Shown: piece by piece, positions 17,795-27,507 of the stretch
How the letters are laid out: the number at the start of each line of letters is the position of its first letter
Numbering within the stretch: the first letter of the stretch is position 1
NCBI GenBank assembly: GCA_014804675.1
Contig: JAAUZH010000007.1
Location: forward strand, 47,553 to 111,552
Direction of reading: 5' to 3'
Source of the DNA: Lachnospiraceae bacterium
GTDB lineage: Bacteria; Bacillota; Clostridia; Lachnospirales; Lachnospiraceae
Length of the DNA stretch: 64,000 nt
Position numbers and translations under genes: made by a program
The notes under the pieces: model-generated
The model's input: the letters and a program-made list of their open reading frames with translations, nothing else
What the model was told of the DNA's origin: nothing
The model's database searches: none

Positions 17795-19147
17795 TTAAAT
17801 GAATTTTATTTTCTTGACCATCTGCACCAGCTCGCCGTTGTTTCTTGTCCGCACGAACATATCCAGAATCTTTTCCACCGCCTCATCAGACTTCATGCCG
17901 TTTAAGGCCTTTCTCATAATATTCACAGCTTCCATCTCTTCCGGCATGAGCAGAAGGTCTTCCCTTCTTGTACCGGATTTTGGTATATCAAGAGCCGGAA
18001 ATACTCTTCTTTCGGAAAGCTTTCTATCCAATACCAGCTCCATGTTGCCGGTTCCCTTAAATTCTTCATATACCACATCATCCATCTTGGAACCGGTGTC
18101 TACCAATGCAGTTGCCAGAATCGTCAGGCTTCCGCCTTCTCTCATATTTCTTGCAGCGCCGAAAATCCGCTTCGGCATATGAAGGGCGGAAGGATCAAGC
18201 CCCCCTGATAACGTTCTTCCGCTTGGGGGAACTACCTGGTTATAGGCTCTTGTAAGACGGGTAATGCTGTCTAACAGGATCATAACATCCTTATTATGCT
18301 CCACAAGCCTCTTGGCTCTTTCGATTACCATTTCCGATACCCTCTTATGATGCTCCGGTAACTCGTCAAAGGTAGAATAAATGACTTCTACGTTAGGTCC
18401 TTCAATGGCTTCCCGGATATCCGTTACTTCCTCCGGACGTTCATCAATCAAAAGGATGATCATATGCATGTTGGGATTGTTTGCCTTAACAGACTTTGCA
18501 ACCTCCTTTAATAAAGTGGTCTTGCCTGCTTTTGGCGGGGATACGATCATACCCCGCTGCCCCTTTCCTACAGGGCTGATCAAATCCACAATGCGCATAG
18601 CCACGGAAGCTCCCGGTCTTTCCAGCTTCAGTCGTTCATTGGGAAAAATCGGTGTCATATCTTCAAAGTTGTGTCTATTTTCTATTACCGATGGATGATA
18701 ATCATTAATGGACTTTACATATAACAGGGCGCTGAACTTCTCTGCCTGTGTCTTAATCCTTGTATTTCCTTCCACAATATCTCCGGTTTTCATACCGAAT
18801 CTGCGTATCTGGCTTGGCGCCACATATACATCACTGTCTCCCGGCAGATAATTGGCTGACCGGATGAAGCCAAAGCCATCCGGCATTACCTCTAAAATTC
18901 CTTTTACTGTAATGCCGCTGTCCAAATCTGCATTCACGGCATCGGGATTGCTTTTGCCAGCCGCCTTTTCAGGCTGTTTTTCCACAGGCTTTCTCTTTTC
19001 CTTTTCTTCTTCCTTCTCCCTCTCATCCGCTGCAAGCATCGCTTCCACAATGTCCGCCTTCTTCATTCCCGAAGTCCCTTTGATTCCCCGGCTCTTGGCA
19101 ATTTCCTTTAAATCCGTTAAAGCCAGTGACTCATACTTTTCTCTCAT
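17795..19147 (-). CDS. rho: transcription termination factor Rho
   Basis: About 450 residues: N-terminal SAP-like helix bundle (ALTDLKEIAKSRGIKG), a Lys/Glu-rich insert at about 40-70, the cold-shock RNA-binding domain (GILEVMPDGFGFIRS at about 85-99), and the RecA-type ATPase with P-loop PPKAGKTT at about 204-211. Rho is a hexameric helicase that ends untranslated transcripts. The ATG at 19147 has AGGAG 5 nt upstream; an earlier in-frame ATG adds 31 unconserved residues. Ends at KKIKFI. Confidence 0.97.
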   Translation of the reverse strand: MREKYESLALTDLKEIAKSRGIKGTSGMKKADIVEAMLAADEREKEEEKEKRKPVEKQPEKAAGKSNPDAVNADLDSGITVKGILEVMPDGFGFIRSANYLPGDSDVYVAPSQIRRFGMKTGDIVEGNTRIKTQAEKFSALLYVKSINDYHPSVIENRHNFEDMTPIFPNERLKLERPGASVAMRIVDLISPVGKGQRGMIVSPPKAGKTTLLKEVAKSVKANNPNMHMIILLIDERPEEVTDIREAIEGPNVEVIYSTFDELPEHHKRVSEMVIERAKRLVEHNKDVMILLDSITRLTRAYNQVVPPSGRTLSGGLDPSALHMPKRIFGAARNMREGGSLTILATALVDTGSKMDDVVYEEFKGTGNMELVLDRKLSERRVFPALDIPKSGTRREDLLLMPEEMEAVNIMRKALNGMKSDEAVEKILDMFVRTRNNGELVQMVKKIKFI

Positions 19148-19343
19148 ACTTTCTCCTCTCCATACTTTCCGCCGCTTCCTTCCAATCACATTTTCGCCAT
19201 TGATTTTCCTTACTTTCCCGACAAAGGCATTCAACAGCAATCAAAATGCTTTATGTAAAGTTTCTTTGTTTTCCTTTTTATGATAATTTCTTATTATGGG
19301 AATCTCTTGTAGATAGTCCTCGATTGGTCAAGATACAGTTACT

Positions 19344-19372
19344 AGTATACAGCATGACTTGGAAAATAGCAA
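19344..19372 (-). promoter_or_regulatory. candidate rho promoter with long leader
   Basis: Minus strand TTGCTA (19367-19372), 17-bp spacer, TATACT (19344-19349). Transcription from it would give a leader of about 190 nt before rho. The 311-bp gap between rho and the malic enzyme gene otherwise holds only AT-rich sequence and the plus-strand promoter region of the malic enzyme gene (a TATTATAAG stretch near 19408-19416). I saw no riboswitch fold. Confidence 0.5.
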
Positions 19373-19458
19373 AGAGTTTTTTCTTTCTTGCAATCAAAGA
19401 CCAAATATTATAAGATGTTAGACGGAATAGAAATTCGAGGAAAGAAGGGATTTACATA

Positions 19459-20610
19459 ATGACAATAAACGAACAAGCCTTAAAGCTTCACGAAGAATGG
19501 AACGGCAAGCTGGAAACCGTTTCCAAAACACCTGTAAAATCAAGAGAGGCTCTGTCCCTGGCATATACCCCGGGCGTAGCAGAACCCTGTAAGGTAATTG
19601 CCAAAAATCCGGAAGCTGCCTATACATATACAATGAAAGCCAATACAGTTGCCGTGATTTCTGATGGCAGTGCCGTATTAGGACTTGGCAATATTGGCCC
19701 TCTGGCAGCTATGCCGGTTATGGAGGGAAAAGCAGTGCTGTTTAAAGAATTTGGCGGCGTCAATGCAGTTCCTATCTGTCTGGATACTCAGGATACGGAG
19801 GAAATTATCAAGACAGTTTCATATTTAGCCCCTGCTTACGGCGGCATTAACTTAGAGGATATCAGCGCTCCAAGATGCTTTGAAATCGAAGAACGTTTAA
19901 AGGAAATGTTAGATATTCCTGTATTTCATGATGATCAGCACGGTACTGCCATCGTGGTGTTAGCCGGCATCATAAATGCCTTAAAGGTAGTGGGCAAAGA
20001 AAAGGAAAACTGCAAGGTGGTAGTCAACGGTGCCGGAAGCGCCGGAATTGCTATTACAAAGCTGCTTCTTACCTATGGATTTAAGAATGTGATTCTGTGC
20101 GATAAAGTAGGTATCGTTTCCAAGGAAACGGAAGGTCTCAACTGGATGCAGCAGAAAATGACAGAAGTTACAAATCCCGGCAACGAAACGGGTTCCCTGG
20201 CAGATGCTTTGAAAAATGCGGATATTTTCATAGGCGTTTCAGCTCCTAACATCGTTACTTCTGAAATGGTGGCTTCCATGGGAAAGGATGCCATCCTATT
20301 TGCCATGGCAAACCCGGTTCCTGAAATCATGCCGGATTTGGCAAAGGCTGCAGGTGCAAAAGTAGTTGGAACCGGACGTTCCGATTTTCCAAATCAGGTA
20401 AATAACGTGGTAGCCTTCCCCGGCATCTTTAAAGGGGCCTTGGAAGGCCGTGCCACTCAGATTACCGAGGAAATGAAATTGGCTGCTGCCCTTGCCCTTG
20501 CCGGATTAGTACCGGAAAATGAATTAAACGAAGACAACATTTTGCCGGAAGCCTTCAACCCAAAGGTGGCAGAAGCGGTGGCAGAAGCAGTAAAGAGCCA
20601 CATCAGATAA
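19459..20610 (+). CDS. NAD(P)-dependent malic enzyme
   Basis: A 383-residue malic enzyme: malate to pyruvate, CO2 and NAD(P)H. Visible are the N-terminal LAYTPGVAEPC (about 33-43), the catalytic Lys region GKAVLFKEFGGVNAVPICLDT (about 89-109, given in part), DDQHGTA (about 158-164) and the dinucleotide fold VVNGAGSAGIA (about 188-198). The length fits the short bacterial type. It is followed 1 bp later by the radical SAM gene, so the two probably share a message. Confidence 0.95.
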   Translation: MTINEQALKLHEEWNGKLETVSKTPVKSREALSLAYTPGVAEPCKVIAKNPEAAYTYTMKANTVAVISDGSAVLGLGNIGPLAAMPVMEGKAVLFKEFGGVNAVPICLDTQDTEEIIKTVSYLAPAYGGINLEDISAPRCFEIEERLKEMLDIPVFHDDQHGTAIVVLAGIINALKVVGKEKENCKVVVNGAGSAGIAITKLLLTYGFKNVILCDKVGIVSKETEGLNWMQQKMTEVTNPGNETGSLADALKNADIFIGVSAPNIVTSEMVASMGKDAILFAMANPVPEIMPDLAKAAGAKVVGTGRSDFPNQVNNVVAFPGIFKGALEGRATQITEEMKLAAALALAGLVPENELNEDNILPEAFNPKVAEAVAEAVKSHIR

Positions 20611-20611
20611 T

Positions 20612-21538
20612 ATGAAGCCTTATTACTATAGCCTTTCCGATTACTTAAAGGCTGCTTATGGAGAAAAAATATATAAGATTGCCTTGGACGGTGGATTCAG
20701 CTGCCCCAACCGGGACGGCACCTTGGACACCAGAGGATGTATCTTTTGCAGCAAAGGAGGCAGCGGCGAATTTGCCATACCCACGAAAGGACTTACCATT
20801 GATGAGCAAATAGCAGCCGGACTGTCTCTTTTTCATGAAAAGAAAACCGGTCACAGATATATTGCTTATTTTCAGGCCTATACCAATACTTACGGCCCTG
20901 TTTCCAGGCTGGATAAGCTTTATCGGGAAGCGCTGCTGCATCCTTCCATTGCGGGGATTTCCATTGCCACAAGGCCGGACTGTCTGGGTGAAGAGGTGCT
21001 TTCTCTTCTGGACGTGCTAAAAAAGGAATTTCCGGACAAATTCATCTGGATCGAGCTTGGCGTGCAGACAGTTTCCGAAAAAACCGCCTCCTACCTTCGA
21101 AGAGGCTATCCTCTGGCAGTCTGCACGGAGGCAATTACCCGGCTAAGCTCCTTGTCCATTCCGGTCATTCTTCATTTTATTATCGGACTGCCTGGGGAAA
21201 ACAAGGCGCAACTATTGGAGGATATCCATTATGCCAATCATCATGCTGTCTTCGGAATCAAATTGCAGCTGCTCCATATTTTGAAGCACACGGATTTGGC
21301 AAGAGAATATGAGCTTGGGCATTGCAGGATGCTTTCCAAAGAAGAATACTTAGATATGCTTGTTTATGGAATCACACATTTATCTCCCGCCATTACCATA
21401 CACCGTCTTACCGGAGACGGTCCAAAGGAACTTTTACTGGCTCCCTTATGGAGCTTAAACAAAAGAGAGGTCCTAAACTCTCTTCACAAAAAAATGAAAC
21501 TGGAACATGCCTATCAGGGAAAGGAGTTTTTTGCTTGA
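20612..21538 (+). CDS. TIGR01212 family radical SAM protein
   Basis: A 308-residue radical SAM protein. The cluster-binding Cys are in SCPNRDGT…RGCIFCSKGG (about residues 30-50; the spacing differs from plain CxxxCxxC, as in this subfamily). Further on are the family blocks IWIELGVQT and HFIIGLPGE. Members are linked to YhcC/YtqA-type proteins of unknown substrate. It overlaps the DUF4364 gene by 4 nt. Confidence 0.92.
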   Translation: MKPYYYSLSDYLKAAYGEKIYKIALDGGFSCPNRDGTLDTRGCIFCSKGGSGEFAIPTKGLTIDEQIAAGLSLFHEKKTGHRYIAYFQAYTNTYGPVSRLDKLYREALLHPSIAGISIATRPDCLGEEVLSLLDVLKKEFPDKFIWIELGVQTVSEKTASYLRRGYPLAVCTEAITRLSSLSIPVILHFIIGLPGENKAQLLEDIHYANHHAVFGIKLQLLHILKHTDLAREYELGHCRMLSKEEYLDMLVYGITHLSPAITIHRLTGDGPKELLLAPLWSLNKREVLNSLHKKMKLEHAYQGKEFFA

Positions 21539-22050
21539 CACAGGAACTGTTAACCTTATACAAGCTCATTGTGCTTTATATGCTGGAATGGGCCAATTTT
21601 CCTCTTACCAAAGCGCAGATTGGCGATTTTATCTTAGAAAAGGAATATACAAATTTTCTCACTCTTCAGCAGGCTATCTCCGAATTGACAGATTCCGGAA
21701 TGGTCACTGCCGTTACGATAGGGAACCGTACCCAGCTTCACATTACGGAAGAAGGAAGAAGCACCTTATCTTTCTTCCAGAACCGGATTGCAAACGGCAT
21801 TAAAGAGGATATCCGAAGCTATCTAAAGGAAAAAAGCCCCCAATTGCGCAACGAGGTATTCATTACTTCCGAATATTTCCGTTCTCCAGGGGGCGAATAT
21901 ACGGCGCATTTATCCGCAAAAGAAAAAGACGCAGATCTGGTCAGCATAACCCTCTCTGTGCCCTTTGAAGAAATGGCTTCTGCCATCTGCGATAACTGGC
22001 AGAAGAAAAACCAGGAAATATACAAATATCTGACGGAACAATTATTTTAA
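21535..22050 (+). CDS. DUF4364 family protein
   Basis: A 171-residue protein. The start is a TTG at 21535 that overlaps the stop of the radical SAM gene (TTGA) and has AGGAG 8 nt upstream; longer readings run through the previous gene. The N-terminal half is a winged-helix-like fold (LYKLIVLYMLEWANFPLTK…LQQAISELTDSGMV), the pattern of a DNA-binding domain. Family function is unknown; a regulator is plausible. Its 3' end overlaps the convergent gene by 9 bp. Confidence 0.85.
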   Translation: MTQELLTLYKLIVLYMLEWANFPLTKAQIGDFILEKEYTNFLTLQQAISELTDSGMVTAVTIGNRTQLHITEEGRSTLSFFQNRIANGIKEDIRSYLKEKSPQLRNEVFITSEYFRSPGGEYTAHLSAKEKDADLVSITLSVPFEEMASAICDNWQKKNQEIYKYLTEQLF

Positions 22051-23367
22051 AAATTCCTCAATGACTCTGCCATCCACTTCTCCCAGGTCTACCTTCAGAA
22101 GCTTTGCCAATGTAACGCCTTCATCCCACAAATACATATGGGGAACCATTCCTTCTTTGATTCCATAGCCTTTTGCCAAAAAGAAGGTCTGATATCCTTC
22201 CCCATCCGGCAGATATCCATGGGTCCCCTTCATCTTCCCTTTCTTCATATCTTTGACTTCCAGAGTCAATTCCTCAAATTCGTCTAAATAACAAACTCCC
22301 TGTTTTGCTTCTATCATATAGACACATCTGTCATCTCCACCCCTATCCCCTGCCTCTTTTCCAGTAAAAATCCGTTCAATTCCATATATTTCGTTGCCTT
22401 CGGTCCTGCATTTTTCTAACAGTTCCGTCAGTTTTTGGTAATCCCTGTCATTTATGGTTTTCTTATTATTGGCATAAATATAGCAGGAACCGTCACAATT
22501 TTTGGCAAGAAATTGATAATCCACGATTTTCTTTCCCTTGGTTTTCAGAAATCCCTGTTCCTTCAGCAAATAGTTCAAATAAACTACCCGCTCCACATCC
22601 TTCTGATAGTGGTCCCCCAACACGACCAAAGTGGTCTTTTCCATATCTCCTGTCTTCTGCAATGCCGTCAACAGCTCTCCCAGCCTTTTGTCATGACGTT
22701 CCAGGGCCTTTGTAACCTTATTATGGTGCACTCCATAAATGTGCCGGTTCGTATCCACATCCGTATAATGAATCAGCATCATATCCGGCTGGTAGGTCTC
22801 TATAGTATACAAAGCGGACTGATGCACAAAATTATCCAGAGCCGGCTGCCTGACCCCGTCCCGCAAATGTCCAAACCGCTTTTGGAGGGCAAGTTCATAG
22901 GAAGCGGTTCCGTTTAATGCGGAAACGATGACCTGATTCTGCCATGGACGGTTAGCAAGCACCTCCGGAAGGTTATACTGTATTTTGCTCCTGGCTGTAA
23001 CCGGCCACAACAGGGCTGCTGTTTGATATCCTTTTTTGATTGCTTCATCATAAAGGGTCGTACCCTTTACATACTTTCGCTGCCACATCCAGTCCGGCTT
23101 TGCTCTTTTTGGCTGCACCAGCGTATTGTTCACTACTCCGTGATGGATTGGCTTCTTTCCCGTAATAATGGAAGTATGTGCCGGATAAGTAATGGATGGA
23201 TAAACACTTTCCACATGCTCACAAACTGCTGCATGTTTATAAAGCTCTTTGAAGTTAGGGAGCGTTTTCAAAAATGCAAGATCCTCACTCCCTACCGCAT
23301 CCAGGGATACGATAATCAGTCGATGATCCTTCTCTATTTTATTTGCTTTATTTTTCTTCTGATTCAT
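22042..23367 (-). CDS. type I phosphodiesterase / nucleotide pyrophosphatase (alkaline phosphatase superfamily)
   Basis: A 441-residue enzyme of the alkaline phosphatase superfamily. After a short basic N terminus comes IIVSLDAVGSEDL (metal ligand Asp about 24) and the nucleophile Thr in YPSITYPAHTSI at about 60-71; later GDHYQ near 251-255 and GTHGYLPD near 384-391 supply the other metal ligands. No signal peptide is visible, so it probably works in the cytoplasm. Substrate unknown. It overlaps rarA by 20 nt at its start. Confidence 0.88.
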   Translation of the reverse strand: MNQKKNKANKIEKDHRLIIVSLDAVGSEDLAFLKTLPNFKELYKHAAVCEHVESVYPSITYPAHTSIITGKKPIHHGVVNNTLVQPKRAKPDWMWQRKYVKGTTLYDEAIKKGYQTAALLWPVTARSKIQYNLPEVLANRPWQNQVIVSALNGTASYELALQKRFGHLRDGVRQPALDNFVHQSALYTIETYQPDMMLIHYTDVDTNRHIYGVHHNKVTKALERHDKRLGELLTALQKTGDMEKTTLVVLGDHYQKDVERVVYLNYLLKEQGFLKTKGKKIVDYQFLAKNCDGSCYIYANNKKTINDRDYQKLTELLEKCRTEGNEIYGIERIFTGKEAGDRGGDDRCVYMIEAKQGVCYLDEFEELTLEVKDMKKGKMKGTHGYLPDGEGYQTFFLAKGYGIKEGMVPHMYLWDEGVTLAKLLKVDLGEVDGRVIEEFLK

Positions 23368-24691
23368 TATTTCCGCTTTCCTTCAGCCAGCGCATATGTT
23401 CCTTTATTTTCTTTTCATAGCCGTTTCCGCTGGGCTTATAAAATTCTTTGCCAGTTAGCTCATAAGGCAGATATTGTTGCTTTACATAATGTTTCTCATA
23501 GTCATGGGCATATTTGTATCCCGTTCCATGCCCCAGCTTTGCCGCTCCCTTGTAATGGGCATCCTGCAAATGGGCAGGAACTGGAAGGTTGCCAGTTTCC
23601 TTTACCACCGATGCAGCTTCAAAAATCGCCTGACAAACCGCATTGCTTTTTGGAGCACAGGCAACGTAGGAAACTGCCTGGGATAAAATAATCTGGGCTT
23701 CCGGCATACCAACCCTTTCCACTGCCAAAGCTGCACTGACTGCCACATTTAACGCATTGGGGTCCGCATTTCCTACATCCTCTGCTGCACAAATCATAAT
23801 CCTTCTGGAAATAAAGGTCACGCTTTCTCCTGCATAAAGCATCTTTGCCAAATAATAAAGGGCTGCATCCGGATCGGAACCTCTCATGCTTTTGATGAAA
23901 GCAGAAATGGTATCATAGTGATTGTCCCCGCCTTTATCATAACGCACTGCCCGCTTTTGTATGCACTCACCGGCTACCTGCAGCGTAATATGGATTTTCC
24001 CATCCTCTGACCGGTCTGTTGTTATGATTCCAAGTTCAATGGCATTTAATGCATGTCTGGCATCTCCTCCTGCAATATCTGCCAGAAATTCCAATGCGTC
24101 CTCCTCTATGACTGCATCATAGGCGCCCATGCCCTTTTCCTTGTCATTCACCCCACGAAGCAGCAGCTGTTTAATATCTTCCCTGGAAAGCGGCTTCAGC
24201 TCAAATACGATGGACCTGGAAATCAAAGCTCCGTTTACTTCAAAATAGGGATTTTCCGTAGTGGCTCCAATCAGCACGATGGTGCCGTCCTCTACAAAGG
24301 GGAGCAGATAATCCTGCTGTCCCTTATTAAATCGATGAATCTCATCAATAAAAAGAATGGTTTTCTTCCCATACATGCCCAGTGTTTCCTTTGCGGCATT
24401 TACGATTTCCTCCATATCCTTCTTTCCGGAAACAGTAGCATTGATCTGTTTGAATTCCGCACTTGTGGTATTGGCAATTACCTTTGCAATCGTGGTCTTT
24501 CCAGTACCGGGAGGTCCATAAAATATAATGGAACTAATCTTATCTGCTTTAATAGCCCGGTAAAGCAGCTTGTCTTTACCCAGTATGTGCTTCTGTCCCA
24601 CTACCTCTTCCAATGTGGCGGGCCGCAGTCTGGCAGCCAGAGGAGACTCCTTTTCCATCTGGTTCTGCCTCATATAATCAAATAAATCCAT
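23348..24691 (-). CDS. rarA: replication-associated recombination protein A (AAA+ ATPase)
   Basis: A 447-residue clamp-loader-like ATPase: LAARLRPATLEEVVGQKHIL near the N terminus, Walker A GPPGTGKTT at about 59-67, Walker B ILFIDEIHRF at about 110-119, sensor regions, and the C-terminal tetramerisation part with AHLQDAHYKGA. RarA/MgsA acts at stalled replication forks. Length and blocks fit the family throughout. Confidence 0.96.
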   Translation of the reverse strand: MDLFDYMRQNQMEKESPLAARLRPATLEEVVGQKHILGKDKLLYRAIKADKISSIIFYGPPGTGKTTIAKVIANTTSAEFKQINATVSGKKDMEEIVNAAKETLGMYGKKTILFIDEIHRFNKGQQDYLLPFVEDGTIVLIGATTENPYFEVNGALISRSIVFELKPLSREDIKQLLLRGVNDKEKGMGAYDAVIEEDALEFLADIAGGDARHALNAIELGIITTDRSEDGKIHITLQVAGECIQKRAVRYDKGGDNHYDTISAFIKSMRGSDPDAALYYLAKMLYAGESVTFISRRIMICAAEDVGNADPNALNVAVSAALAVERVGMPEAQIILSQAVSYVACAPKSNAVCQAIFEAASVVKETGNLPVPAHLQDAHYKGAAKLGHGTGYKYAHDYEKHYVKQQYLPYELTGKEFYKPSGNGYEKKIKEHMRWLKESGNNESEEK

Positions 24692-24744
24692 TTTATTGCT
24701 CTTCCTTTTCTACGATTCTGCCCTGTTCCTTAGATACTGCTGCA

Positions 24745-25476
24745 CTAATCCAGCAATATCTCGTCAACTGTAACAAATTCATACCCTTCCTCCTGTAATA
24801 TGTCCACGATTTCCAGAGCTGCTGTCACAGATGACTTATAGCAGTCATGCAATAAAATAATATCATTTTCTTTTACTTTCGTCACTACCCTTTGTACAAC
24901 TGCCGAAGAGTTCTCCGTGCACCAGTCCAGCGGGTCCACCGTCCACAGAACAGGAATCATTCCCAGCTCTGTCTCCAGCTCCTTTTCCCATGCCCCAAAG
25001 GGCGGCCTGATAAATTGCGGATATTCTCCGCTTAAATCGTACAAAAGCTGATTGGTGGACAGAATTTCTTCCTTAAATTCTTCCTTGCCCACAGTTGTCA
25101 GTTCCACATGATGATAGGTATGGTTTCCAATCAGATGTCCATCTTCCTTCATAAGCTCAATCACATCCGGATATTCTTCTGCGCTCATTCCTAATACAAA
25201 AAAGGTTGCCTTTACCTTTCTTTCCCTTAATCCTTCTAAAAGCTGCCTGGTATAATTGGGATAGGGACCGTCATCAAAGGTAAGTGCAATTTTCCCTTTT
25301 TCTTTCTTTTCTTCCGCTTTTTCCTGATCATTTTCCTCCACTTCTCCGCCTCCTGCCAACATAACTTCATCTTCTTTCCTAAATAGGAAGCTGGAAAATT
25401 TCCAGGAAAAAAGGAGCATGCCGAACAACAATAAATACAGTGCCATCAATAGTACACAGACCTTCTTTTTGCTCAT
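24745..25476 (-). CDS. polysaccharide deacetylase (NodB homology), membrane-anchored
   Basis: A 243-residue protein with a membrane anchor at about residues 7-30, a Glu/Lys-rich linker, and a NodB-type deacetylase domain. Motif 1 is TFDDGPYPNYT (about 66-76), motif 2 is GNHTYHH (about 117-123) with the zinc-binding His pair, and motif 3 RPPFGAWEK follows. It should remove acetyl groups from peptidoglycan or another surface glycan outside the cell. Stand-alone gene between rarA and glgB. Confidence 0.92.
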   Translation of the reverse strand: MSKKKVCVLLMALYLLLFGMLLFSWKFSSFLFRKEDEVMLAGGGEVEENDQEKAEEKKEKGKIALTFDDGPYPNYTRQLLEGLRERKVKATFFVLGMSAEEYPDVIELMKEDGHLIGNHTYHHVELTTVGKEEFKEEILSTNQLLYDLSGEYPQFIRPPFGAWEKELETELGMIPVLWTVDPLDWCTENSSAVVQRVVTKVKENDIILLHDCYKSSVTAALEIVDILQEEGYEFVTVDEILLD

Positions 25477-25531
25477 GTCATACTCCTTATCATTTTAAAG
25501 CTTTATTCTATCATATGCAGAAACTTTTCCC

Positions 25532-27334
25532 TTAACACTTTCCTTTTTTCAAAATCTTAAAAATTCTTGCACAAAAGGGAGGAATATCCACTTTCATGGA
25601 GCCTTTGCATACCTGATAATTCCGGTCATCCGGCTTAGTCTTTCCGTTATAGCACTCCCAGTCACTGTTTAGAAGCTCCTTTACCCCGTCTTCCGTTTCC
25701 ACCTGAAAGGGGAATTCCTTCCAGAACTGATCCGAAAAATTCAAGACAACGATAATCCTCTCGCCATTCCCCCGCCTCTCATACACGTAAGTGGAAAACT
25801 GTTCCGCATGTACCTCCAGCCAGCGGAAACAGAGATGATTGTATTCCCCGTCGTATAATGCCGGCTCCTGCTGATATATCCTGCATAAGTCCTTGTAATA
25901 ATGATGAAATCCATCATGGGCCGGATAGGAAAGCATCTCCCAATCCTGTTCTCTTTTTTCATCCCATTCCCGGAATTGTCCGAATTCGTTTCCCATAAAA
26001 TTCAGCTTTTTTCCCGGATGGGTATATACATAAGCATAGAAAGCTTTTGCCTGGGGGAACTTATCCTCATACTGTCCCCACATTTTCTGGATAATGGTAG
26101 CCTTTCCATGTACCACCTCGTCATGGGAAAATGCCAGCAGGAACAATTCATTGTAAAAATACTGCATGGAAAATGTAAGCTTATGATAATTAGCAGGGCG
26201 ATGCACCGGCTCCAGCTTAAAATATTCCAACGTGTCATTCATAAATCCCATATCCCACTTGTAGTCAAATCCCAATCCCCCATAGGAAACAGGAGCCGTT
26301 ACCTTTAAAAAGTCCGTGGAATCCTCTGCAATTAAAATAGCCTCCGGATGAATCTTATGGAGCCCTTCATTCATACCCTTGATAAACTCCACACTTTTTT
26401 CATTGACTCCCCGCTTAGGGTCTCCCTTCCAGTAAATGGCACGGCTGATTGCATCCATACGAATGCCGTCAAAATGATATTCCCTTAGCCAATAGTTGGC
26501 GGCAGATTGTAAGAAGCTGCGTACTTCGCCTTTTGCGTGGACAAAGTTATAGCTTCCCCATTCGCTTTCCCCCACGTCCTGAGTGTCATATTCATAAAGG
26601 AATGTTCCGTCAAATCGGGAAAGACCATAGCCGTCTTTAGCAAAATGCACCGGAACAAAATCCATAATGACGCCGATATTGTTATGATGGCATTTATCCA
26701 CCAGCTCCATCAATCCCTTTGGCTCCCCGTATCTGGAGGTAGGCGCAAAAAATCCCGTATTCTGATAGCCCCAGGAGCCATCAAAGGGATGCTCGCTTAA
26801 GGGAAGGAATTCAATATAATTGAAATGATTTTCCTTTACATAATCAATGAGTCTGTCAGCAATTTCCTCATAACGGTAAAATCCGTTTTCATCCTGGGGA
26901 TTGGTATGCCAGGAACCCAGATGAACTTCGTAAATGTTCATAGGTTTATTGTAATTTTTATCTCTTTTTGCAAGCCATTTTTCATCTGTAAAAGTGTATT
27001 CCTCCAAATCCACGATTACAGAAGCAAAATCCGGCCGCAGCTCCATGGCAAAGCCATAAGGGTCGCAGTGCTCCGTCATGCAGCCGTCTCTTCCATATAT
27101 CCGGTACTTATAAAGCATTCCTTTTTTTGCATGCTCCACATAGCATTCATAAACGTTCGGATGCCATTTCTGCCTCATCTCCACGTTTTCCCAATTGCTG
27201 AATTCTCCTATTAAGCACACCCCGGCAGCATTAGGGGCATAAACCCGGAATACCACTCCCTTCTCCACCAGATGGGCTCCAAAATATGTATAACAGTCAA
27301 AGGCATTTCCCTGATAAAATTCATCCAAATTCAT
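25532..27334 (-). CDS. glgB: 1,4-alpha-glucan branching enzyme
   Basis: About 600 residues of the GH13 branching enzyme type: N-terminal CBM48-like module (about 20-110, GVVFRVYAPNAAGVCLIGEF), then the catalytic barrel with nucleophile Asp in DGIRMDAIS (about 295), acid Glu in ILIAEDS (about 343), HDEVVHGK, and a C-terminal beta domain. It makes alpha-1,6 branches in glycogen. I place the start at ATG 27334; AAGGAG is 11 nt before it, and a TTG two codons earlier would have better spacing. No other glycogen gene is adjacent. Confidence 0.94.
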   Translation of the reverse strand: MNLDEFYQGNAFDCYTYFGAHLVEKGVVFRVYAPNAAGVCLIGEFSNWENVEMRQKWHPNVYECYVEHAKKGMLYKYRIYGRDGCMTEHCDPYGFAMELRPDFASVIVDLEEYTFTDEKWLAKRDKNYNKPMNIYEVHLGSWHTNPQDENGFYRYEEIADRLIDYVKENHFNYIEFLPLSEHPFDGSWGYQNTGFFAPTSRYGEPKGLMELVDKCHHNNIGVIMDFVPVHFAKDGYGLSRFDGTFLYEYDTQDVGESEWGSYNFVHAKGEVRSFLQSAANYWLREYHFDGIRMDAISRAIYWKGDPKRGVNEKSVEFIKGMNEGLHKIHPEAILIAEDSTDFLKVTAPVSYGGLGFDYKWDMGFMNDTLEYFKLEPVHRPANYHKLTFSMQYFYNELFLLAFSHDEVVHGKATIIQKMWGQYEDKFPQAKAFYAYVYTHPGKKLNFMGNEFGQFREWDEKREQDWEMLSYPAHDGFHHYYKDLCRIYQQEPALYDGEYNHLCFRWLEVHAEQFSTYVYERRGNGERIIVVLNFSDQFWKEFPFQVETEDGVKELLNSDWECYNGKTKPDDRNYQVCKGSMKVDIPPFCARIFKILKKGKC

Positions 27335-27368
27335 TTCCAACAGCACTCCTTCCCTAACAACTCTTCAT

Positions 27369-27394
27369 TGATAATAGACATCCGTCTATTATCA
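27369..27394. promoter_or_regulatory. 26-bp palindrome upstream of glgB, possible TetR operator
   Basis: An 11-bp perfect inverted repeat, TGATAATAGAC at 27369-27379 and its complement at 27384-27394, with a 4-bp centre. It lies 35 bp before the glgB start and upstream of the TetR-type gene. Size and symmetry fit a TetR dimer site; a hairpin role is also possible. Confidence 0.45.
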
Positions 27395-27507
27395 TGTTAA
27401 TATGGAACATCCGGATTTGCAACCGACAAAAATGAGACATTTGACTAATAATCGTCACATGGTATAATATTGTCAAGTATTTTATTGAATATTCAGAAAT
27501 AAGAGGC

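Noticed and set aside
21322..21534. N-terminal extension of DUF4364
   Set aside because: Lies entirely within the radical SAM gene; the TTG at 21535 has a proper RBS.
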